Assembly: GCF_009865135.1 (NCBI RefSeq)
Contig: NZ_WWGH01000001.1
Location: forward strand, 620,001-684,000
Direction of reading: 5' to 3'
From: Streptomyces sp. SID8374
GTDB taxonomy: Bacteria; Actinomycetota; Actinomycetes; Streptomycetales; Streptomycetaceae
DNA length: 64,000 bases
Under the pieces are notes generated by a model. That model ran no database searches. It was not told the origin of the DNA and saw only the letters and a list, made by a program, of their open reading frames with translations. The position numbers and the translations under genes were made by a program. Below, one piece after another: positions 34,238-43,095 of the stretch (within the stretch, counting starts at the first letter, position 1; each line of letters begins with the position of its first letter).

Positions 34238-36942
34238 GCGACGACCTGATCACCGCTGTCCGCAACGGACACCACCACGCCGTCCCGCCGCTGGTGCTCA
34301 AGCTGGACCGGGCCGGGCGCAGGGCGGCGCTGGCCGAGCTGAAGGAGCTGCGCAAGGAGGCCCGGGGCTGGGAGTGGCAGCGCCAGGACAAGATCCGCAA
34401 GGCGCTCCTGGTGGCCGGGGCCGGCTGCCACACAGGCGCGGCGGGCTGCGCCACCTGGATCGGCGGCCGTGACCTGCGCAGCTGGTCGCGGTCCCCGTAT
34501 CCGCTGATCCTCGTCGCGCTGGGGGACCGCGAACCGGCTTGGCTCGGCGACCTCGCCGGGCGGCTGGCGGGCCGCGCGATGGACTCGGAGGCGGAGTACA
34601 CGTTCATCAGTGAGCTGGCGCGGATGGCCGGGTGCCCGATCCCGGCGACGGACAGTGTCGTGGAGGGCTGGTCGGAGCGCATCAGTTCGGCGCGGTGGAA
34701 CGGCAGGACCAGCAGCCGGGTGCCGCTCGTCGGCCTCCTGCGCTCCGACCCGCACGTCGCCGTGCTGGCACCCCGGCTCTTCGAGCTGCCGGAGCTTCCG
34801 CCCCAGGTCGGCTGGTACGACACACCGGATTCGCCGGACCACTGGCCGGCCGCACTCTGCGCACTCGCCGAGGAAGGGGTGCTGGACCGGTCGCAGCTGG
34901 TTGAACGGTGCGTCACCCGCCTGGTGCGCGGCGGCAAGACGGGTGACCAGCGGTTCTTCCTCGCGGTGCTCCAGCAGCTGAGCCCCACGGAGGACGAGGA
35001 GAGGAACCACCTCCGCGACTGGATGGGGATGGCGGCCGACGCCGTCTCGGTGGTGGCCTCCCATGCCCAGGACGTGCTCGCGCGTCTCGACGCCCGGGGT
35101 GAGCTTTCCACCCGGGATCTCGCGGAGGTGTCGGGCTCGGTGCTCTTCCGCCGGGAGAAGAAGCTGGTGCGCGGCCAGTTGATCCTGCTGGGGAAGGTGC
35201 TGAGCCGGGACCCCTCGACGGCGGGTGAGCTGCTTCCGGTGGTCGCCGAGGCCTTCGGGAACGAGGACATCGCGCTCCAGGAGCGGGCGCTCAAGCTGAT
35301 CGCGCGCCACCTTCCGGCCGACGACGCGCCGTTGCGGGAGGAGCTGTCCTTCGCGGCCGCCCAGTTGGGGCCGCTGCACCGGGAGGCGGTCACCGCGCTG
35401 TTCGGGACGGCGGGCGAGGAGGCACCGGCGGACGGCCCGTACGAGGAGCTGCTGCCACCCGTGCCGGCCCTGTCCCTCCTCGCCCCGGCGCCGCAGACCG
35501 TGGCGGAGCTCGTCGAGGAGGTGGCGGCCCAGGTGAAGTCCCGTTCTTCCTGGCAGGGCTCCACTCCCGGGGCCCTGGCCGCGGCGTCCGGGATCTCCGC
35601 CTTCGAGCGCACGCTGGACGGGCTGGTCCGCGTGGCCCGCACCGAGCGGGCCGGGCTGGCGGAGGCGCTCCGAGAGGCCCTGGCCGGGGTGTGGCTCATC
35701 GAACACGGCATTGACCGGCGGCCCGAGCCGGCCTACATGACGCCGAGCGACGCGCTGGCCCTGGTGGTGGGCTCGCTCCTCGGCGGGGTCTCCGACAAGG
35801 ACATCACCGAGGGGAAGGGGCGCTGGACGGGGACGGGGACCTGCGCCCATGCCGCACTGAACGGGGTGCTCCTCGCCCGTGCGTGGGAGGCGGCCGGTGC
35901 GGTGCGCTCCGGCCGGGTGCCCTTCCTGCTCGCCACGCCGACCTGGCACACCGGCTCGCTGGACGCGGCGGAGCTGGTCGAGAAGCTGCGGACGTATCAG
36001 CGCCTCGGGGTCGCCCCGGGGCCCGCCGACTTCTCCCAGGCGCTGCTGCGCGTGCGCCGGAGCGGCGCGTCGGTGGCCGCCGAGGCCGCGGCGGCGCTCG
36101 GCACACCGGAGGGGGACCGGCTGGCCGCGTGGATACGGGCCGACGAGCCGGTGGTCCCGGTCCTGCGCCACGGGCTGGCCGACGACCGGCCCTCGGCGGG
36201 CAACTGGTGGCAGCGGTCGGCCTCCGGGGTGCGGCACGTGCTGCTCGCCACCAAGGAACGGCTGCTGATCCAGCAGGAGTTCCCGCGCTCCTTCCACTGG
36301 CTGGGCCGTGCCCATGTGCCCAGTACGCGGGAGTGCTACCACTGGGGTGCCGAGCAGTGCGCGCACTGGATCGCCACGCTGCCGGAGGACGGGGAGACCC
36401 TGGCGGCCTGGCTGATGCCGGATCTGCTGCGCACCGCCGACGAGGGGCCCAGGGGCGGGGCCTGGTTCCTGCCGCCGCTCATCGAGACGGGGGGCGAGGC
36501 CGGTGTCGCGGTGCACCTCGCCCTGGCCTACGGGCTGGGCTCCCGGCACCCCGAGGACCGGATATCCGCCGTGGACGCGCTCCTCGTGGTGGCCGCGCGG
36601 GGGCGGCTGGACACCGCGCTGCTCGGGCGTGAGCTGGGGGTCCTCGTCGACCACGACCTGGTCAAGGTCAACCGGCTGGCCGACTCCGCCCGGACGGCGG
36701 CAGCGACCGGTGCGTACCGGACCGTGCTGGGGGTGCTGGCCGCCGCGCTGCCCACCCTGCTGGCGTACGAGAAGGCTCCCCGAGGGATCGGGGATCTGCT
36801 GGCGGTGGCAGCGGAGTGCGCCGAGCACTGCGGTACGGAAGGGATCGAGCCGATCGCCGGGCTGGCCGGGACGGCCGGGCGCAAGGGGTCCTCGCAGACC
36901 GTCCGGCAGGCCGCCCGCCTGTTGAAGACCTTCAAGGGGTGA
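34234..36942 (+). CDS. Large unknown protein (DUF6493-like), partner of the SWIM protein
   Basis: A 902-residue, soluble, helix-rich protein with ARM/HEAT-like character: repeated AA-rich amphipathic helices such as LLPVVAEAFGNEDIALQERALKLIARHLP. It has no catalytic motif I can see. The position downstream of a SWIM gene and the size match DUF6493 proteins as I remember them, but that family assignment needs a profile search. A conserved-looking middle segment (about 520-640) contains YMTPSDALALVVGSLLGG. Start ATG 34234 overlaps the SWIM stop. Confidence 0.75.
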   Translation: MSDDLITAVRNGHHHAVPPLVLKLDRAGRRAALAELKELRKEARGWEWQRQDKIRKALLVAGAGCHTGAAGCATWIGGRDLRSWSRSPYPLILVALGDREPAWLGDLAGRLAGRAMDSEAEYTFISELARMAGCPIPATDSVVEGWSERISSARWNGRTSSRVPLVGLLRSDPHVAVLAPRLFELPELPPQVGWYDTPDSPDHWPAALCALAEEGVLDRSQLVERCVTRLVRGGKTGDQRFFLAVLQQLSPTEDEERNHLRDWMGMAADAVSVVASHAQDVLARLDARGELSTRDLAEVSGSVLFRREKKLVRGQLILLGKVLSRDPSTAGELLPVVAEAFGNEDIALQERALKLIARHLPADDAPLREELSFAAAQLGPLHREAVTALFGTAGEEAPADGPYEELLPPVPALSLLAPAPQTVAELVEEVAAQVKSRSSWQGSTPGALAAASGISAFERTLDGLVRVARTERAGLAEALREALAGVWLIEHGIDRRPEPAYMTPSDALALVVGSLLGGVSDKDITEGKGRWTGTGTCAHAALNGVLLARAWEAAGAVRSGRVPFLLATPTWHTGSLDAAELVEKLRTYQRLGVAPGPADFSQALLRVRRSGASVAAEAAAALGTPEGDRLAAWIRADEPVVPVLRHGLADDRPSAGNWWQRSASGVRHVLLATKERLLIQQEFPRSFHWLGRAHVPSTRECYHWGAEQCAHWIATLPEDGETLAAWLMPDLLRTADEGPRGGAWFLPPLIETGGEAGVAVHLALAYGLGSRHPEDRISAVDALLVVAARGRLDTALLGRELGVLVDHDLVKVNRLADSARTAAATGAYRTVLGVLAAALPTLLAYEKAPRGIGDLLAVAAECAEHCGTEGIEPIAGLAGTAGRKGSSQTVRQAARLLKTFKG

Positions 36943-37044
36943 AGAATACGGCTGAAAACCGACGATAGGTGATCAGATCCATACTTAACCCATCAGTCAC
37001 AAGGTGTTCGTGATCAGGCAACACCATACGTTCACAGTAAGGAT

Positions 37045-38472
37045 ATGACTGATGTGACATCTTCGAAGACCGCCCGCCGCCCGCACCACTGGCGGCGGGA
37101 CCTGATCGAGTTGGCCGCGCTCTTCACCGCGGTCGCCGTGGCCGACGCCATCGCCAACCTGATCGGGCACCAGCCCGAAGGGCCCTACCTGCTCATGGCG
37201 TCGGCCGTGGCCCTGGTGGCCACGGCGACGTTCCACACCTGGTGGGCGCGGCGCCACAGCAACGCTCCCCCGCCGAAGGATCCCGGCACGTCCGATCCGG
37301 CACCCGCCGGGGCCACCGACCCGATCGACGGGGCCGGGGCGGAGGAGACGGTGCTGTGGCGGATGCGGACGACCGTGCGCGACGCCCCGGGCAGTCTGGC
37401 CGCGCTGTGCCTGGTGCTCGCCCGGTTCCGTATCGACATCCTGACGCTCCAGACCCACCCGCTCGCGGACGGCACGGTCGACGAGTTCCTGCTGCGGGCG
37501 CCCGCCTCGCTCCCGGCGCCGGAGCTGACCCGGCAGATCTCGGCCGCGGGCGGCACCGCCACCTGGATCGAGAGGGCCGACACCCACGATCTGGTCGACA
37601 CCCCGACCCGGGTGCTCTCGCTGGCCACCCGCACGGCCCTCGACGCGGCGGAACTGCCGCTCGCGCTGCGCCAGTTGCTCGGCCGGTGCACGATCCACTC
37701 GCTGCCCGCCGTCTCCATCACCGGCCGCCCGACCGGGGAGAGCGCCCCGGTCGAGGGCGTGCTGGAGGAGACGGTGATGCGGCTGCGCGACCCGTCCGGC
37801 GGGGTCATCTCCGTGGAGCGGCCGTATCTGCCGTTCACCCCGACCGAGTTCGCCCGGGCCCGCGCCCTGGTGGAGCTGGACGCCCGGCTCGGCCCGCGGG
37901 TGCCCCGTAGCGAGGACATCCTCACGCTGCCCGAGGGCAACGAGATCACCGTGCGCCGCGCCGACCGCAGCGATCTCGCCGCCGCCCGCGCCATGCACGA
38001 CCGGTGCTCCCCCGGCACCCTGGGCCTGCGCTACCACGGCCCGGTGGGCGACGCCGACCGCTACCTGGACCACCTGCTGAGCCCCCGGTTCGGCCGCACC
38101 CTGGCCGTCCAGACCGCCTCCGGCAAGCTGGTGGCGCTCGGCCACCTCCTGTGGGACGGCGACGAGACCGAGGTGGCCCTCCTCGTCGAGGACGACTGGC
38201 AGCGCCGGGGCATCGGCTCGGAGCTGCTCGGCCGGCTGGTGCAGCTCGCCGAGGAGGCGGGCTGCGAGAGCGTGTACGCCGTCACCCAGTCCCGTAACAC
38301 CGGCATGGTCGCCGCGATGCGCGCCCTGGAACTGCCCCTCGACTACCAGATCGAGGAGGGCACCCTGGTCATCACCGCGCGGCTGACGAGTGCTCCGGAG
38401 CCGACGCGTGCGCCGGACGGGCGGACCGCTCAGCCTTCCGCACCCGAGCCTGCGGAACGGTCCCGTCGCTGA
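37045..38472 (+). CDS. Membrane-ACT-GNAT fusion protein
   Basis: A 475-residue protein with three parts: two membrane helices at about 20-65 (LIELAALFTAVAVADAIANLIG, YLLMASAVALVATATFHTWW), an ACT-like domain at about 105-180 (LWRMRTTVRDAPGSLAALCLVLARFRIDILTLQTHP), and a GNAT domain at about 295-450 (ITVRRADRSDLAAARAMHDRCSP, VEDDWQRRGIGSELLGRLVQLAEEAG). ACT domains bind amino acids, so this may be an amino-acid-gated acetyltransferase at the membrane. AAGGA precedes the ATG. Its 3' end overlaps the convergent PLP gene by 101 bases. Confidence 0.85.
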   Translation: MTDVTSSKTARRPHHWRRDLIELAALFTAVAVADAIANLIGHQPEGPYLLMASAVALVATATFHTWWARRHSNAPPPKDPGTSDPAPAGATDPIDGAGAEETVLWRMRTTVRDAPGSLAALCLVLARFRIDILTLQTHPLADGTVDEFLLRAPASLPAPELTRQISAAGGTATWIERADTHDLVDTPTRVLSLATRTALDAAELPLALRQLLGRCTIHSLPAVSITGRPTGESAPVEGVLEETVMRLRDPSGGVISVERPYLPFTPTEFARARALVELDARLGPRVPRSEDILTLPEGNEITVRRADRSDLAAARAMHDRCSPGTLGLRYHGPVGDADRYLDHLLSPRFGRTLAVQTASGKLVALGHLLWDGDETEVALLVEDDWQRRGIGSELLGRLVQLAEEAGCESVYAVTQSRNTGMVAAMRALELPLDYQIEEGTLVITARLTSAPEPTRAPDGRTAQPSAPEPAERSRR

Positions 38473-39619
38473 GCGCCTGACACAGGTCGGCCCAGAGGTC
38501 CTCGACGTCCTCCAGCCCGACCGACATACGCAGCAGCCGGTCCCCGACGCCGGACGCCTGCCGGTCTCCCTCGTCCACGATGCGGTGGCTGATGGAGGCC
38601 GGGTGCTGGATCAGGGAGTCCACGCTGCCCAGGCTGACGGCGGGGGTGATGAGCCGTACGCCGGCGATCACGGCGTGCGGGTCCCCGTACACCTCGAAGG
38701 AGACCATCGCCCCGCCGATCTCCGGGTAGTGCACCCGGGCGATCCGCGGGTCGGCGGTGAGCCTGCGGACGAGTTCGGCGGCGCTCGTCGACGCGGCCCG
38801 TACCCGGACCGGAAGGGTGGACAGGCCCCGCAGCAGCAGGTAGCCGGCCAGCGGGTGGAGCACCCCGCCGGTGGCGAACCGCACCTGGCGCAGCGTGGCC
38901 GCGAACTCCTCGTCGCAGGCGACGACCCCGCCCATCACATCGCCGTGGCCGCCGAGGTACTTGGTGGCGCTGTGCAGGACGATCCGGGCACCGTGTTCGA
39001 CGGGGCGCTGGAGCACGGGGGTGGCGAAGGTGTTGTCGACGAGCAGCGGAACGGAGCCGCAGGAGTGGGCGACGGCCCGGATGTCGATCTCGGCGAGGGT
39101 GGGGTTGGCCGGGGTCTCGACCATGACCAGGCCGGTGTCGGGGCGGATCGCGTCGGCGATGCCCGCCGGGTCGGTCCAGGTCACCTCGGTGCCCAGCAGC
39201 CCGGCGCCCAGCAAGTGGTCGCTGCACCCGTAGAGGGGCCGGACGGCGACGACATGCCGCAGCCCCATGCTCGCGCGGGCCAGCAGCACCGCCGTGAGGG
39301 CCGCCATGCCGCTGGCGAACGCGACGGCGCTTTCGGTCCCTTCCAGCCGGGCGAGCGCCGTCTCGAAACGGGCGGTCGTCGGGTTGTCGAGGCGCGCGTA
39401 GACGGGCGGGCCGTCCGGCCGGGCGCCCGTGGTGGCGAAGGCGTCGATCCGCTCGGCCTCGCCGCGCGAGTCGTAGGACGGGTAGGTGGTGGACAGGTCC
39501 AGCGGAGGGGCGTGCAGGCCGAGAGAGGCGAGGTCGTCGCGTCCGGCGTGCACGGCTTCGGTGGCCAGCGCCCTGGACGGGGTGGGGGCAGGGGGCGTCA
39601 TCGAGACTTCGTTGTCCAT
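38372..39619 (-). CDS. Cys/Met-metabolism PLP-dependent enzyme (cystathionine gamma-synthase/lyase type)
   Basis: A 415-residue protein from ATG 39619; ATG 39601 is an alternative. It belongs to the trans-sulfuration family: YARLDNPTTARFETALARLEG, AFASGMAALTAVLLA, the substrate tyrosine/arginine YGCSDHLL, ETPANPTLAEIDI, and the PLP lysine in LHSATKYLGGHGDVMGG. The last about 30 residues (RKAERSARPAHASAPEHS) are low-complexity and encoded antisense to the end of the ACT-GNAT gene. Divergent from an Lrp gene whose site GTTGTC-CAT-GACAAC covers its start codon. Synthase versus lyase cannot be told apart here. Confidence 0.9.
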   Translation of the reverse strand: MDNEVSMTPPAPTPSRALATEAVHAGRDDLASLGLHAPPLDLSTTYPSYDSRGEAERIDAFATTGARPDGPPVYARLDNPTTARFETALARLEGTESAVAFASGMAALTAVLLARASMGLRHVVAVRPLYGCSDHLLGAGLLGTEVTWTDPAGIADAIRPDTGLVMVETPANPTLAEIDIRAVAHSCGSVPLLVDNTFATPVLQRPVEHGARIVLHSATKYLGGHGDVMGGVVACDEEFAATLRQVRFATGGVLHPLAGYLLLRGLSTLPVRVRAASTSAAELVRRLTADPRIARVHYPEIGGAMVSFEVYGDPHAVIAGVRLITPAVSLGSVDSLIQHPASISHRIVDEGDRQASGVGDRLLRMSVGLEDVEDLWADLCQALSDGTVPQARVRKAERSARPAHASAPEHSSAAR

Positions 39620-39625
39620 GACAAC
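39611..39625. promoter_or_regulatory. Lrp-type operator over the PLP-gene start codon
   Basis: GTTGTC-CAT-GACAAC, six-base perfect arms around the start codon at 39617-39619. Lrp/AsnC proteins often use 15-bp palindromes of this kind, and the Lrp gene starts 54 bases away. Confidence 0.55.
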
Positions 39626-39678
39626 ACTCTGAACAGTTACCGGCTCGTAGGGGCAAAAGACCGTGTTATGTTCGGCGC

Positions 39679-40167
39679 ATGGCTGATTCTGTCGCTCTGG
39701 ACCCGGTGGATCTGCACATTCTGCGGCTGTTGCAGAACGACGCACGGAGCACCTACCGGGAGCTGGCGGCCGAGGTCGGAGTGGCGCCCTCGACCTGCCT
39801 GGACCGGGTGACCCGGCTGCGCCGCTCCGGGGTCATCCTCGGCGATCAGCTCCGGCTGGATCCGGCGAAACTCGGCCGGGGTCTCCAGGCGCTGCTCCTG
39901 GTGCAGGTCCGGCCGCACCGCCGCGAGCTCATCGGCCCGTTCGTCGACCGGATCCGGGCCCTGCCGGAGTCCCGTGCGCTCTTCCATCTCACCGGCCCCG
40001 ACGACTATCTCGTGCAGGTGGCGGTGGCCGATGCGGCGGATCTCCAGCGGCTGGTCCTGGACGAGTTCACCTCGCGCCGGGAGGTGGCCCGGGTGGACAC
40101 CCGGCTGATCTTCCAGCAGTGGGAGTGCGGACCGCTGCTGCCGCCCGGCGAGCCGGACCGCCCGTGA
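39679..40167 (+). CDS. Lrp/AsnC-family regulator (of the adjacent PLP enzyme)
   Basis: A 162-residue protein: helix-turn-helix at about 10-55 (VDLHILRLLQNDARSTYRELAAEVGVAPSTCLDRVTRLRRSG), then a RAM/AsnC effector domain (LLVQVRPHRRELIGPFVDRI, LTGPDDYLVQVAVADAADLQRLV). Divergent from the sulfur-amino-acid enzyme. A TTATGT -10-like box ends eight bases before the ATG, suggesting a leaderless transcript. A co-regulating amino acid such as methionine or cysteine is a guess. Confidence 0.93.
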   Translation: MADSVALDPVDLHILRLLQNDARSTYRELAAEVGVAPSTCLDRVTRLRRSGVILGDQLRLDPAKLGRGLQALLLVQVRPHRRELIGPFVDRIRALPESRALFHLTGPDDYLVQVAVADAADLQRLVLDEFTSRREVARVDTRLIFQQWECGPLLPPGEPDRP

Positions 40168-40190
40168 ACGCCGGTGCACCGGTCCGCTCC

Positions 40191-40223
40191 GATCGTCGGG
40201 CCTGATCGTCGGCCGTGATCGTC
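40191..40223. repeat. Short 13-bp tandem repeat (GATCGTC)
   Basis: GATCGTCGGGCCT (40191), GATCGTCGGCCGT (40204), then GATCGTC (40217): two and a half copies in the spacer between the Lrp and DUF885 genes. Confidence 0.5.
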
Positions 40224-40285
40224 TTTCGGACGCACGCCCATCAACGGTGGTGACGGAAAAGGGCCCGCCGTTGGAGGATGGCGGC

Positions 40286-41974
40286 ATGTCAGACACCTCG
40301 AGCAGTGCGCTGCCCCGTCAGGTCGCCGACACCTACGTCGACGCAATCATCGAACTCGACCCCATCACGGGCACCTATCTGGGGGACCGCGAAAGCTCGC
40401 GCCGCCTGCCCGACTTCTCACCGGCCGGTCAGGAAGCGGTCGCCGACCTCCTCCGCGCCACGCTGCTGAAGCTGGACGACGCGGAGCGCCAGCCGGGCGC
40501 CGAAAGCGATGAGGAACGCCGCTGCGGACGGCTCCTGCGGGAGCGGCTGACGGCGGAACTCGCCGTGCACGAGGCGGAGGAAGGACTCCGGACCGTCTCC
40601 AACCTGCACTCCCCCGCCCACAGCCTCATCTCGGCCTTCACGGTCACGCCCACCGAGACGACGGACGACTGGGCGGCGATCGTGGAGCGGCTGCGTGCCG
40701 TGCCGGCCGCGTACGAGGGGTACCGCGCCTCGCTCGCGCTCGGCCTCGAACGCAAGCTGTACGCCGGGCCCCGGGCGACCGCCACCTTCATCGGGCAGCT
40801 CACGGAGTGGAGCGGCGACGGCGAGAGCACGGCGTTCTTCACGGAGTTCGTCGCCCCGGCACCGGAGGCGCTGCGCGAGGAGCTGGACGAGGCCGCCCGC
40901 CTCGCGACCGACTCCGTCGCCGCCCTGCGGGACTGGATGCGTGACGTCTACGCCCCGGCGATCGAGGGCGCGCCCGACACGGTGGGCAGGGAGCGCTACG
41001 CCCGCTGGTCGCGCCACTACAACGGTACGGACCTGGATCTCGACGAGGCGTACGCGTACGGCTGGTCCGAGTACCACCGTCTGCTGGCCGAGATGAAGAG
41101 CGAGGCCGCGAAGATCCTTCCGGGCGCCGGCCCCTGGGAGGCGCTAGCCCACCTCGATGTGCACGGCACGCACATCGAAGGGGTCGAAGAGGTCCGCGAG
41201 TGGCTCCAGGGCCTGATGGACGAGGCCATCGAGGCGCTGGACGGCACACACTTCGAACTGGCCGAGCGGGTACGGAGGGTGGAGTCCCGCATCGCCCCGC
41301 CCGGCGGTGCGGCCGCCCCGTACTACACGGGCCCCTCCGAGGACTTCTCCCGCCCCGGGCGCACCTGGCTGCCCACCATGGGCGAGACCCGCTTCCCGGT
41401 GTACGACCTGGTCTCGACCTGGTACCACGAGGGCGTTCCCGGCCACCACCTTCAGCTCGCCCAGTGGGCGCATGTCGCCGACAGCCTCTCCCGCTACCAG
41501 GCGTCGGTCGGCATGGTCAGCGCGAACGCCGAGGGGTGGGCGCTGTACGCGGAGCGGCTGATGGACGAGCTGGGCTACCTGCCCGACGCGGAGCGGCGGC
41601 TGGGCTATCTGGATGCGCAGATGATGCGGGCCTGCCGGGTCATCGTGGACATCGGCATGCACCTGGAGCTGGAGATTCCGGCGGACTCGCCGTTCCACCC
41701 CGGTGAGCGCTGGACGCCCGAGCTGGCGCAGGAGTTCTTCGGCAGCCACAGCGGGCGGCCGGCCGACTTCGTGGAGAGCGAGCTGACCCGCTACCTCTCG
41801 ATGCCGGGCCAGGCCATCGGCTACAAGCTGGGCGAGCGGGCCTGGCTGCTCGGCCGGGAGAACGCCCGGGCCGCCCACGGTGACGCGTTCGACCTGAAGG
41901 CCTGGCACATGGCGGCGCTCTCCCAGGGGTCGCTCGGCCTGGACGACCTGGTGGACGAGCTGTCCCGGCTCTGA
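40286..41974 (+). CDS. DUF885 family protein (putative metallopeptidase)
   Basis: A 562-residue protein from ATG 40286 (GGAGG upstream). The DUF885 metal-binding signature TWYHEGVPGHHLQLAQ lies at about residues 375-390, with the downstream glutamate in SANAEGWALYAERLMDELGYL and the further conserved RVIVDIGMHLELEIP. Members are cytosolic or secreted zinc-dependent peptidases of mostly unknown substrate. No signal peptide is apparent. Terminated by the hairpin at 41988-42027. Confidence 0.92.
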   Translation: MSDTSSSALPRQVADTYVDAIIELDPITGTYLGDRESSRRLPDFSPAGQEAVADLLRATLLKLDDAERQPGAESDEERRCGRLLRERLTAELAVHEAEEGLRTVSNLHSPAHSLISAFTVTPTETTDDWAAIVERLRAVPAAYEGYRASLALGLERKLYAGPRATATFIGQLTEWSGDGESTAFFTEFVAPAPEALREELDEAARLATDSVAALRDWMRDVYAPAIEGAPDTVGRERYARWSRHYNGTDLDLDEAYAYGWSEYHRLLAEMKSEAAKILPGAGPWEALAHLDVHGTHIEGVEEVREWLQGLMDEAIEALDGTHFELAERVRRVESRIAPPGGAAAPYYTGPSEDFSRPGRTWLPTMGETRFPVYDLVSTWYHEGVPGHHLQLAQWAHVADSLSRYQASVGMVSANAEGWALYAERLMDELGYLPDAERRLGYLDAQMMRACRVIVDIGMHLELEIPADSPFHPGERWTPELAQEFFGSHSGRPADFVESELTRYLSMPGQAIGYKLGERAWLLGRENARAAHGDAFDLKAWHMAALSQGSLGLDDLVDELSRL

Positions 41975-41987
41975 CCCGTCCCGCCTC

Positions 41988-42027
41988 GGACCGGCCCCCG
42001 CCCGATGGGCAGGGCCGGGGCCGGTCC
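41988..42027. terminator. Bidirectional terminator DUF885/rhodanese
   Basis: GGACCGGCCCC (41988-41998) and GGGGCCGGTCC (42017-42027), eleven-base perfect arms, between convergent genes. Confidence 0.65.
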
Positions 42028-42032
42028 GCCGC

Positions 42033-42545
42033 TCAGCAGCCGCAGTCGGCGTCGTCGACCGGCGCGGTGAGCGGGTCGGCGGCGCGCCGCTCTCCGCCCT
42101 CCCAGGTCTCGAAGGCGAACCCCTCGCGCGCCCAGTATTCGAAGCCGCCGAGCATCTCCTTGACCTGGTAGCCGAGTTGGGCGAGCGCCAGGGCCGCGCG
42201 GGTGGCGCCGTTGCAGCCCGGCCCCCAGCAGTACGTGACGACCGGGACGGCCGGGTCCAGCAGCCGGGCGGCCTGCTCGGGAATGAGGCCGGTGGGCAGG
42301 TGCACCGCGCCGGGGATGTGCCCCTGGTCCCAGGAGGCGGTGGAGCGGGAGTCCACGAGGACGAACCCGGGGTCGCCGTCGGCGGCGAGCGCGGAGGCGA
42401 CGTCGGAGACATCGGCGTGGAAGGCGAGCGAGGCACCGAAGTAGGCGGCCGCCACGGCCGGGGAGGCGGGCGGGACGCGCAGCACGGAGCTGGGGGCGGG
42501 GACGGCAGGGGCGGCGGAAGCCGTGGTCGGGGAGGTCACGACCAT
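42033..42545 (-). CDS. Rhodanese-like sulfurtransferase
   Basis: A 170-residue single rhodanese domain. The DSRSTASWDQGHIPGAVHLPTGLIP segment and the active-loop cysteine in TYCWGPGCNGATRAALALAQLGY are present, ending in a Cys-rich DADCGC tail. It likely moves sulfane sulfur from thiosulfate or a persulfide. Divergent from an AsnC-type regulator, a frequent Streptomyces pairing. Confidence 0.9.
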   Translation of the reverse strand: MVVTSPTTASAAPAVPAPSSVLRVPPASPAVAAAYFGASLAFHADVSDVASALAADGDPGFVLVDSRSTASWDQGHIPGAVHLPTGLIPEQAARLLDPAVPVVTYCWGPGCNGATRAALALAQLGYQVKEMLGGFEYWAREGFAFETWEGGERRAADPLTAPVDDADCGC

Positions 42546-42633
42546 GAACCTATGACCGTCGACGGGGACCAGGAAGAGGAATTCCCCGGCGCTTCCCTTG
42601 ATCGGCCGGGGATTTCCGTGTTGTCTCGGCGAT

Positions 42634-43080
42634 GTGACCGACTATTCCCCCGACGCCACCGACTGGCGCATTCTCGACGTCCTCCAGCGCGACGGCCGCG
42701 CCACCTTCGCCGAGCTGGCCCGCGCCGTCGCCATGTCCCCGAGCGCCGTGACGGAGAGGGTGCGGCGTCTGGAGGAGACCGGCGTGATCAGCGGTTACGC
42801 CGCGGTGGTCGACGCCGAGCGGCTGGGGCTGCCGATCCTCGCGTTCGTACGGCTGCGCTATCCGCACGGCAACTACAAGCCGTTCCACGACCTCCTGGAG
42901 ACGGCCCCGGAGGTCGTGGAGGCCCACCACGTCACCGGCGACGACTGCTTCGTGCTCAAGGTGACGGCCCGCTCCATGCGCCACCTGGAGGAGGTGACCG
43001 GCCGGATCGGCGCACTCGGTTCGGTCACCACCAGCGTCGTCTACTCCTCGCCGCTCCCCCGCCGCGCGATCGGCCGCTGA
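42634..43080 (+). CDS. Lrp/AsnC-family regulator 2
   Basis: A 148-residue protein from GTG 42634 (MTDYSPDATDWRILDVLQ); an upstream in-frame ATG at 42598 would add 12 non-homologous residues. Helix-turn-helix at about 8-55 (GRATFAELARAVAMSPSAVTERVRRLEETG) and AsnC effector domain (HHVTGDDCFVLKVTARSMRHLEEVTGRI). Divergent from the rhodanese gene, its probable target, which suggests a sulfur-amino-acid effector. Confidence 0.93.
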   Translation: MTDYSPDATDWRILDVLQRDGRATFAELARAVAMSPSAVTERVRRLEETGVISGYAAVVDAERLGLPILAFVRLRYPHGNYKPFHDLLETAPEVVEAHHVTGDDCFVLKVTARSMRHLEEVTGRIGALGSVTTSVVYSSPLPRRAIGR

Positions 43081-43095
43081 ACGGGCGTACGGGCC

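Noticed and set aside
34150..36828. An 892-codon minus-strand open frame
   Set aside because: Antisense of the 902-residue SWIM partner; His/Gln/Arg/Gly-rich with no domain, and the plus frame is translationally coupled to the SWIM gene.
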